Below are positions 56,394 through 64,000 of a stretch of 64,000 bases of DNA, piece after piece. The notes below the pieces were generated by a model. It was not told where the DNA came from. It ran no database searches and saw only the letters and a list, made by a program, of their open reading frames with translations. The translations under genes were made by a program, and so were the position numbers. The first letter of the stretch is position 1; each line of letters opens with the position of its first letter. Origin of the DNA: Seiridium cupressi (taxonomy: Eukaryota; Ascomycota; Sordariomycetes; Amphisphaeriales; Sporocadaceae); NCBI GenBank assembly GCA_036674765.1, contig JARVKI010000014.1, forward strand, positions 186,001 to 250,000. The letters are read 5' to 3'.

Positions 56394-59300
56394 ATGAGCG
56401 CTAAAGTTGTAGCATCCGACCTCAGTGAGGCCATTGGCGATCCTCACCATGCAGAGCCAGCGGTTTTGCAAAGATTGAAAACCGCAGCTTCCAGAAATCA
56501 TAAGGGACTCGCTGTTGTGAGCACTTACCAACAGGCGGACCTATACGGTATTTCAACAAGCAAGGCCGGGCACGAGTATCTCCGCTGGTCCTATGCTGAG
56601 CTCGAAGTCGCCGTCGACAGATTTGTTTCTTCCCTATTGCATCTTGGAATCCGCGCGGGGGAACGTATAGCGACTTTCCTGCCCAATGGTGTTGAGTTCC
56701 TCGTAGCATATTGGGCAGCGCTGCGATTGTACTGTCCATTTGTGCCTTTCAACCCCAAATCACTTGACAATCAAGATGAGGCCGAGCACCTGCTCAGGAC
56801 TGCGGATGTATCTGTGGTCATCATTCAAGAGGCTTCCGGCTCTCGTATCGTTGATTCGATACAGGAGAAGGGACATTCCCTTCGCCTCAAGATTGCCCTC
56901 TCCGGAAAGTTGCCAAACGCCACCTGGACTCCCTTTACCGCCATGCTGAAACATGATGATGATTCAAGCTTCCAGCTATCATCCCAAGATCATCTAGAGA
57001 CATCTGATCAACTCATAGCGATACTGTTCACAAGTGGGACAACCTCGAAACCTAAAGGGGTGCCACACACGAATACCACCATCAACGCTTTCTGTCGCAA
57101 CCTGTCACTAGGAGCTTGTTCGCCTCTTCATGTCTTTTGTTCCGTTTTGCCCAATAACCACGCCATGGGCTTCTTCTTCCCGCTCCATTATATGATGCAT
57201 GGAGGCACCGTGGTATTTTCGAGTCCAGTGTTTGATTCACTCGTAATGATCAAGGCTCTCGAAGCAGAAAGGGTCACTCACACCGCCATAGTCCCAACTG
57301 TTCTCCATGCGCTCATTGAAGCCATTGATAAACGAAACACTCCCCTAGACTGGTCTTTGCTGGACGTATGTCTATCTGGTAGCTCTGTCACTTCAGAGAA
57401 CGTACGACAGTCCTTGTCCATTCTCCAGAGCAAAGGAGTCTCTACAGGATTTGGAATGACTGAGGGCAGTCCTGTATGGACGGGACCGAGGCAAGATCCC
57501 GCAGAGTTGCTCCTTGGGGACTCGGTTATGTCTGGAACTGTAGTGCCTGGAGCACGCGTTCGGATTTGCGCTCCAGGATCGCAAACAATTCTGCCCAGAG
57601 GCCAAGCAGGAGAGGTTCATCAGTCTGGACCAGGTACCATCAAGTCTTACTTGGGAGGGCAGAGAGGTGTGGAACAATTCTACCAGGACGAACAGGGCCA
57701 AGTATGGTTTGTCACTGGTGACCAAGGAATCATGCATCCAGATGGTCGATTCTCGATAACTGGCAGGTACAAGGACGTGATCATTCGCGGCGGTGAGAAC
57801 ATCGCAAGCGCAGCCATTGAAGCAGTCATTAGTCCATATTGTCGTGGTCAGGTGAGTTCCTTTTAGGTCATCAAGACTGCCATGCATGCTGACGAGAAAG
57901 GGATGCATCGTTGGAGCCCCTGATGCCATTGCGGGGGAGGTCCCGGTCCTGATTCTGCCGGAAGCACATGTATCTGCTGATGGGGAAATGAGAAAAGCCG
58001 TCCTCGACCATCTCGGGGCGATATTTGTTCCAGAACGTACCTTTACTTTGGGTCAGCTCGGCTTGGAAGATTTTCCCAAGACGACCTCTGGCAAAATTCA
58101 GAAATCGCAGTTAGCGGCCCGCGTTCGTGCTCTGGTGGATGAGGCTGTCGTTACAGGCCCTTCTACATTAAATGATCCGACGGGCAACCAACTCCTACTC
58201 GCGTATCACAGGTCGAGCGGTGTTCCTATTGATAACTTGGATGTCAATACCCCTGTCCGTCAATTCGCCGATAGTATCACACTCATGCGGGTTCGTGAAT
58301 ATCTAAGGAAAGCGGTAGGACGTACAATATCCATGCAAGATATGATTGACAACCCCACCATATCAGCTCAGATGAAGCTGTTGCAGAGGCAGATTCCTGT
58401 CCCCACAGGCCGGAAGCAAATTTACCAATCCCTTTTGCAGCGTCCTGACATGGAAGAGTTGGCAATTCTTTTCGGAGGGCAACAGGCAGCCGAGGGAATG
58501 ATTCGCACGATTTCGCAAGTCGTGGAAGCAAAACGGCTCAACTGGTCCCAAGTCTCATCTGTCATCCCCGTGCACGATTACTTGCAAGTCTTATTGGATT
58601 CAAAGATTATCGACACTTGGAATTTTACCATTGCCGTCTCGACAAAAGAGTCCAATGCAGGGGTGAGTTCTGTCTATTCGATGCAATCCAAGCGAAGTTC
58701 CTGCTGATCAAATGGCTGCACAGAAACTGCGCACAGCGCTGCGCAAAGCTCTGGCCAACAATCCGATCTTGACGTCTTTCGTCGTGAGGGACCTTGACGG
58801 CAATGCCTATTACATTACTTTGAACTCCGACGATGTATTGTGGGATCTCTGCATATCGAACCATGGTGTCGTCGAGACTACCGCGGAGATTGACCAGATG
58901 ACTATGGATTTTGTGGCCCCTGACATGTCTAAAGTCCCGAGGCCACTCATCTCCTGCCTACTCGTACATGTGAAGGAAACCAATTCCATGACTGTACTCT
59001 TCCACAGTAGGTATTTATACACAAGTTATATAATAGAGAATTTGCTAACCAAGGCAGTCCATCACATTGTGCAAGACGCTTCATCATTCCGGCTATTCCT
59101 CGAGGATCTTAACGAAGCACTCACATATCCGGATCGCAGTCTGGATCAGCATATGAGTTTCAAGATGTGGTCTGATTCATATTTGTCGCTCCGCCAATCG
59201 CCCGCGGCGACAAATAGTGTGAGGTTTCACGTGGATCGCCTGTCCGACTTGCATACACATCGAGCCGCATTCTATCCGCCAGCGAGGCTTCCTCGGCGGG

Positions 59301-60037
59301 CCAATACCAGTACTCCCGATGGGCTCGATTACGCCTTTGACGCTCCAGAGTTGACTCAATTGAGAGAACAGTACCCTGGCATATCGGCAGCCATTATACT
59401 CAAGACCGCAATGGCACTTGTCAATGTCCATCGCACAGGTCATAGCCATGCCGCGTTCTGTAACTTTGAGGCAGGGAGGAGACAGTTCCCATTCGTGCCT
59501 AGAGCTTTACAGGAAATTGCTCCAGAGGCGTTTGAGGTGTCGGACATCAACGGACCAGTCATGCAGGCCGTTTGCAATCTGATTGAGGTGAGACGGCACG
59601 AAACAGCAATCGACATGCTTCATCGTATGGGCCAGGATCAGGATGATCTCACAAAGCATGCCCACGCACCCCTGCGAAGAATCATTGAGGAGTTGAACAA
59701 AGGAGGTAACGGAACAGGCGACGCTATCGTCGATGTCCATCGCACGCAATTCACCACCTGGGTTCCAGGACTTCTGGGCGATTACGAAAAGTTGCAAGTC
59801 GCTAAACTCGCTATTCGATGCGCCGCAGGACTAGTTGTTGTCGCTGGCTTGGGAGGTGATACTGCAACAACATATTTGCTGTCATTGCGATGGGATGAGG
59901 CGAACTATTCTCGCGAGGAGACTGCCGAGTTTGTAAATGACTTGCAGCTCGCTGTGCGCTGGATCGTCGCTACGGAGAATAGAGAGCGCGAGATAAGAGA
60001 GTGCTTAGACTTTCTTGGTAAGGGTCAGCAGAAGTAG
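56394..60037 (+). CDS. NRPS-like enzyme with A-T-C architecture
   Basis: Single-module peptide-synthetase-like enzyme. Exons 56394-57851, 57901-58662, 58724-59006 and 59058-60037 give 1160 residues, all introns in phase. Residues 1-560 are an adenylation domain: ILFTSGTTSKPKGVPHTN near residue 209, GFGMTEGSPVW near 352, FVTGDQGIMHPDGRFSITGR and the lysine loop FPKTTSGKIQKSQL. Residues about 575-650 are a carrier domain; the phosphopantetheine serine is in QFADSITLMRVREYL near 607. Residues about 690-1150 are a terminal condensation-like domain with HHIVQDASSF near 836, that is HHxxxD with Ala instead of Gly. TFTTW-like TTWVPGLLGDY lies near its end. There is no thioesterase or reductase; the C domain probably joins the activated acid to an amine or alcohol. 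Start 56394 (MSAKVVASD) is chosen because the frame upstream runs into the MITE. Confidence 0.85.
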
Positions 60038-60416
60038 TCCCAGTCGTAACGATTAGCGTCACGGTTAAGCATTTCTTTGATATCAGAAATACGGCTTGTG
60101 TGCGGAGAGTCAGACGCAGACCCCAATCGTGTCGCAGTAGACATATCACTTCTTACACAATAGCTATGGCGAATGAAAGGCACGTTGTGTATCCCCCTCT
60201 TTTACCACGACTACTCATTTTGGTGATCAATTCTAATTGGACACCCTCCTCGGGTTATGGCGCAATTCCTCATTATCATTGGATAACGCTCAATACGTAT
60301 GAGATGAGGGGTTCGAGAGATCGAAAAGGGCGGGAACTGTTCTATCTTTCCGTTCTTTCTTCCACTTTTGCAGCCTAATTTGAATGTTATCTCACCCTAC
60401 TTCCCAACACATAACA
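60038..60416. promoter_or_regulatory. Spacer between NRPS-like and methyltransferase genes
   Basis: About 380 bp; NRPS-like 3' UTR and methyltransferase promoter with a CT-rich stretch just before the start codon. No gene seen. Confidence 0.5.
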
Positions 60417-61181
60417 ATGGAAAATCAACTAGTCAAAGATTACGACAACCAAGGCGGGCGATACAGCGACTACGCTACAGAGATACCTTTTGCGAAGATA
60501 GAGACAGAGCTCTTTCGAATTGCCTTGGGCGACTGTGCGGGGCTGACGGTGCTAGACCTCGGCGGCGGCAGCGGGCTCAAGGCGCGCGAGGCCATCGATG
60601 GCGGTGCGGCCGTGGTGGACGTTGTCGACATTTCCGTTGAGATGATGCGTGCGGGCCAGGAGGTCGAGAAATCTCTCGGCCGCGAGCGCATCGCCTGGCA
60701 CGCTGGCGATATAGCTAAGGACCTTGCGCACCTGCCCCTTCGTTCGTCGTATGGCCTTGTCCTGGTGGGTTGGACATTTGACCACGCCCACGATCTGGCC
60801 GAGTACGAGGGCATGTGGCGTAACGCGGCGGCATACTTGAAGCCAGGTGGTCGTCTCATAGGTGTGCGTGTCGGAGACCCTCGAGGCGCGTCGTGGGATG
60901 GCCGGTACGGTACCCTGACCTCGGCGTTCGAGGAGACGGGCGATGTTCTGAATTACCGTTACGCCCTCTTGCTGGATCCTCCGCTAGAGTTCGAAGCAAG
61001 TTCACTCAAACTGAGCATGGAGGGAAGTACGGAGCTGCCAGAAAAGTACGGATTCAATGAGTTCTCTTCGGTGGCCCCGGAGGATACGTCTGTGGTCAAA
61101 GCAGACCCTGGCTTCTGGGAGCCTTTTGTGAACAACCCGGGGTTTGTGGTTTTCCAGGCTAGGAAGAAATCTGATGAGTAG
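60417..61181 (+). CDS. Class I SAM-dependent methyltransferase
   Basis: A single exon of 254 residues. It carries the SAM-binding motif I LTVLDLGGGSGLKA near residue 42, motif II DVVDISVEMMRAGQE, a motif-IV-like LVLVGWTFDHA, and the post-motif AAYLKPGGRLIGV. This is the small-molecule methyltransferase type (UbiE/Methyltransf_25-like), cytosolic and without signal or membrane segments. Start 60417 (MENQLVKDYDNQGGRYSDYA) fits the family N-terminus; an earlier in-frame ATG at 60384 adds 11 residues. It lies 380 bp behind the NRPS-like gene in the same direction and very likely belongs to the same pathway as a tailoring enzyme. GC-rich in its first half, with no sign of damage. Confidence 0.85.
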   Translation: MENQLVKDYDNQGGRYSDYATEIPFAKIETELFRIALGDCAGLTVLDLGGGSGLKAREAIDGGAAVVDVVDISVEMMRAGQEVEKSLGRERIAWHAGDIAKDLAHLPLRSSYGLVLVGWTFDHAHDLAEYEGMWRNAAAYLKPGGRLIGVRVGDPRGASWDGRYGTLTSAFEETGDVLNYRYALLLDPPLEFEASSLKLSMEGSTELPEKYGFNEFSSVAPEDTSVVKADPGFWEPFVNNPGFVVFQARKKSDE

Positions 61182-62010
61182 AAGGAGGCTATGATATACG
61201 TTTGGAACAAAATTTATTTAACAACCAACGATATCCCAATATGTTCTTTTCCATCCTTTAAAGAAAAATAAGGCTCGTGCGACGCATCATACACTACACA
61301 ATTTGAGTTTTTATCGGAGCACTTCCCAGATCCTCATGCTTATTTACAAGATCTGGTATTGAGGCAGACCGTCCATCGTCCGATTTAGACGTTTCCTTGA
61401 CGCTCTCACCACAACGGTCGCCGAGTGTCCGTGCTTCCTGGGCAGCGTTTCAGTCGACAACCTAAGTCTCAACTCGGAACAGCTCTCAGCATTGTGTACG
61501 AGATCCTGCATTTCAGCTTTGTTGAGTGTACGAGAAATCATTGCTTCGGCCTGCAGAGGTACCTCGGACACGATCGACTTTCCAGACGGAGTAGTAAATA
61601 CAGGGATGCATTCCTCGATGTTGAATTCACGTCTAAACAAGAGGCTGAGCCAACTGTAGCAACTCTAGTTGTTGACAGGTTTATTTACGCCTGCAATCTT
61701 TCATGCCGCAAGAATAAGTAAGTGTACCGCAGAGTCACTAACTAGAACAATTCATACAATGCTTGAGCAGTCACTGACACCCATCAAATTGCCACAGAAC
61801 ATCTGGTCAGTACTGCGACGAACTGTTCCTCTCATGGCTGTCGTCAGGAAATTCCTCAACAGCGGAGACAAATTGCTCCGATTGTTCAATTGGAATGATG
61901 CAGACCCAACCGAACTCACCTTTCGGTTATGATGAGGGGTTCGCCGAAGACTTCCAATCGGTAACGGTAAGCTGTGGCTCGGCTGGATACTCGTTCACGG
62001 TACCGGCAGA
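61182..62010. other. Intergenic with one unassigned minus-strand frame
   Basis: A minus-strand frame at 61344-61640 (98 codons, MFRREFNIEECIPVFTTPSG onward, ending GLPQYQIL) reads like coding sequence and may extend upstream by a few codons (WLSLLFRRE) behind a possible acceptor at about 61661. No family is recognised and no further exon found. On the plus strand 61669-61932 is also open. Nothing else is supported. Confidence 0.3.
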
Positions 62011-64000
62011 CTATCCCATCCATACCAATATTCCCGACTGTTCACAAAATGAGTATGTATGTGACTGCCATCCGGCTTCCGAGGTATTGACAAATGCACT
62101 GCGAGCTTCCATCAATTTAAGCCGATGTTCACGGGCTTCTTCCGACCCCATAGGTAGTGCATTCGACTCGTCGTCGAAGCGCTCGCGCACCATGTTCATC
62201 AATTCTGGAGGGAGGATTGCATTACTCGGAGCCGAAACGTTCGCGATTAGACCCTTGTCGTTCATGAGCGTGACTAAATCAGCAGGAAGTTTCCCGATGG
62301 CGGCCTTCCGGCTCTCGTCAGTAACCCCAAAGGTGGAGTCAAGCCACCAATCCATCTGTTGTGGTGGCACGTTGGCTGTTGAGATGACGCGCTGAGTAGG
62401 ATCCACAAGCCATAGTGCAATGAATCGTCGGTGGCCGGGCTTGGTCGCGTCCTCCAAGCGGAAAGAGGACACTTTATGTTGACTGGAGGTACATGTCAAT
62501 TTTCACAGTCTTCAAAATCAAAAGATTTAAGCCTTGGGATTAGAAAACTTACAAGACGTTCGGAAACGCGAGTAGTCTGCCTTAGCGTGTCTCGACGTTG
62601 CCATAAGTTTGAAGACACGGGGCGTAGCCACCGCCAAGCTCCGTTCCAAAAACCTGCTCCAACCAGTGATATGCATCCTGTCCAACTTCGATCTCTTCGT
62701 TCATGTAGGCTGACGTTTGCATACGGAATGAGAGGTTGCTAGGTGTTATGTTCTCGCTGTCAAGATAGTAAAGCGCCGTGCCGCAGATGTGTTCATTCAT
62801 TTGTCCTTCTACCTAGTTATTGTTTTAATTCCTTCTCCTTCAAAATGATGGGGGTCCAGACTCACGTGCCAACCTCCTGCAGGAAATTCGGGCTTTTCCG
62901 GCGTCAGCTCTATGGATGCCATCTTGACGATGACCTGGAGGCCAGATTCACGGAATTTATGTGCAAGCCGCTTGCTGGGTGATGTTATATACTTTACATC
63001 CCCAAAAACGGGCTCCAGAATGACGGGCTCGCGCAGTAGTTTCCATTTCTTCTCAGTCTCGTCATCGTACTCGGGATCGTAGTGATACTGGCTCTCTACT
63101 TCGTCCCAATTCACATCTATGTTTACAACTTCTTCGGCGTCTGAAGGGCTCCAGTTCTCTAGGTTCTCATCACTGTTGCACGTTAAAACTTGACTTAGAT
63201 GAGAGGCGTCAAAGAGCTGCAGAGAAACTTCTTACTCTGGATTGTCTGGGTACGGGAACCTGGACTTGACTCGTCCAACTCCATCGCTTTTGCCGTAGCC
63301 GGCGTCGGCGGCGACAAGGCATTGATCCCATGCCGGAAGTGCAGTCTCGATGAGATTCTCGATCGCGCGGTAGACCTGGGGAAACTTTTCGGGATGAAGA
63401 TTGTTGATGTAGCTAGTCAACCTGACAGAGCCATCATCCTGAAAAGCGACATTCGATGGCAACCATTGGTACGTATCGGACCAGTATTCAGGTGGTACGT
63501 CACTGGCTCCTACGCCGTATCTGTGCCTGTTTCGCTGTGCATCGTGAGGCCAGTTGTCCTTTGGGATGATGTCACCCTTTCCTGCCCACTTCTTAACGGC
63601 ATCAACGACGCCAACGACTTCGTCCTTCAAAACGCCGCTACGTCCGTAAACTAACGGATACATCGACGGATGCACTAGATCCTGCACCAAGTCATCCGAA
63701 TTGGGATGCCAGTCGGGAACTGACGACTGCTCTTCTTTGAGAGTTTCGAAAGCCGCGCATAAAGACTTGTGGAGGTCAACAGACACTAGATTGTCTGCCT
63801 TCACTACAGATGCACAGGCGTCGAGTGTTGGGATGAGGCCAGACTCTTCATAGTGTCTAGCTTTACTCCGGAGCTCCTGAATGCACTTCCCAATGTAACA
63901 TTAGCACGTGAAACGGTGTTGGTCTACAGTTAGTAAGTACTCACGCACTCAAAGCTAGTCGTACTCATGATGCCCTTCAGCTGCTTGACATGGTTCGCTC
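62011..64000 (-). CDS. DUF4246 protein, 5' end beyond window
   Basis: Fungal DUF4246 protein of unknown function. Reading from the right, the exons are a first one at about 63950-64000, cut by the window edge (VKQLKGIMSTTSFEC). Then comes a large one from about 63897 to 63236 (CIQELRSKARHYEESGLIPT, then YQWLPSNVAFQDDGSVRLTS). It is followed by NWSPSDAEEVVNIDVNWDE to GGWH, by VEGQMNEHICGTALYYLDS to FPNVL, and by the last, QHKVSSFRLEDATKPGHRR to the stop at 62011. All junctions have good GT-AG signals. The pattern WHVEG-x-MNEHI and later QHKV plus an Arg resembles the H-x-D/E...H...R iron/2-oxoglutarate site of dioxygenases; a dioxygenase role is inference. It lies convergent to the methyltransferase and could be part of the same pathway, without proof. 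Confidence 0.8.

Noticed and set aside
1..64000. CRISPR arrays, bacterial operons, phage or plasmid modules
   Set aside because: None seen; all recognisable genes are fungal with spliceosomal introns, and no regularly spaced repeats occur.

Overview
The window comes from a filamentous ascomycete, most likely Eurotiales (Aspergillus/Penicillium type). Genes have short introns (about 50-190 nt) with GTRNGT donors and CTRAY branch points. The gene content is also typical: HET-domain proteins, a secreted laccase, a HAK potassium transporter, a GMC oxidoreductase, a bZIP/DUF3425 factor and an NRPS-like enzyme. Nothing looks bacterial. Species cannot be fixed from the sequence alone.

Layout. 1-1.9 kb: 5' part of an 11-exon anion:cation-symporter-type MFS permease, cut by the window edge. 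1.9-9.7 kb: gene-poor, with an unresolved assembly gap (homopolymers plus 10 N), an interrupted reading frame and a tRNA-like relic. 9.7-11.7 kb: divergent housekeeping pair CTF8/RPS6. 15.4-23.7 kb: a GGCT/AIG2-like protein, a relic of an FAD-linked oxidase, a GMC oxidoreductase and a 1125-residue HET protein. 25.5-27.3 kb: a second HET gene with a frameshift in a homopolymer. 28.7-30.8 kb: an ADP-ribosylglycohydrolase-family protein. 34.1-36.0 kb: a laccase. 37.6-38.3 kb: a BTB protein. 39-40.7 kb: an AT-rich transposon-relic-like stretch. 41.4-44.7 kb: an IDO-superfamily protein (frameshifted) and a DUF3632-like gene (internal stop). 45.3-49.0 kb: HAK transporter and a membrane RING protein. 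50.7-61.2 kb: a compact accessory block. 62-64 kb: a DUF4246 protein.

The most interesting block is 50.7-61.2 kb: a short-chain dehydrogenase, a bZIP/DUF3425 regulator, a Baeyer-Villiger-type flavin monooxygenase, an unusual A-T-C single-module NRPS-like enzyme and a SAM methyltransferase. It looks like a small secondary-metabolite cluster. It may be decaying: the dehydrogenase is frameshifted and the monooxygenase lacks its N-terminal FAD-binding part. Its broken end adjoins tandem repeats, a 22-bp sequence also found at 39.2 kb, and a 202-bp MITE-like element that lies in the promoter side of the NRPS-like gene. A 17-bp motif occurs four times between the dehydrogenase and the bZIP gene.

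Four genes (HET at 25.5 kb, IDO-like, DUF3632-like, dehydrogenase) are each intact except for one single-base lesion, two of these in homopolymers. With the obvious gap artefact near 2.7 kb, draft-assembly errors must be weighed against true gene decay.
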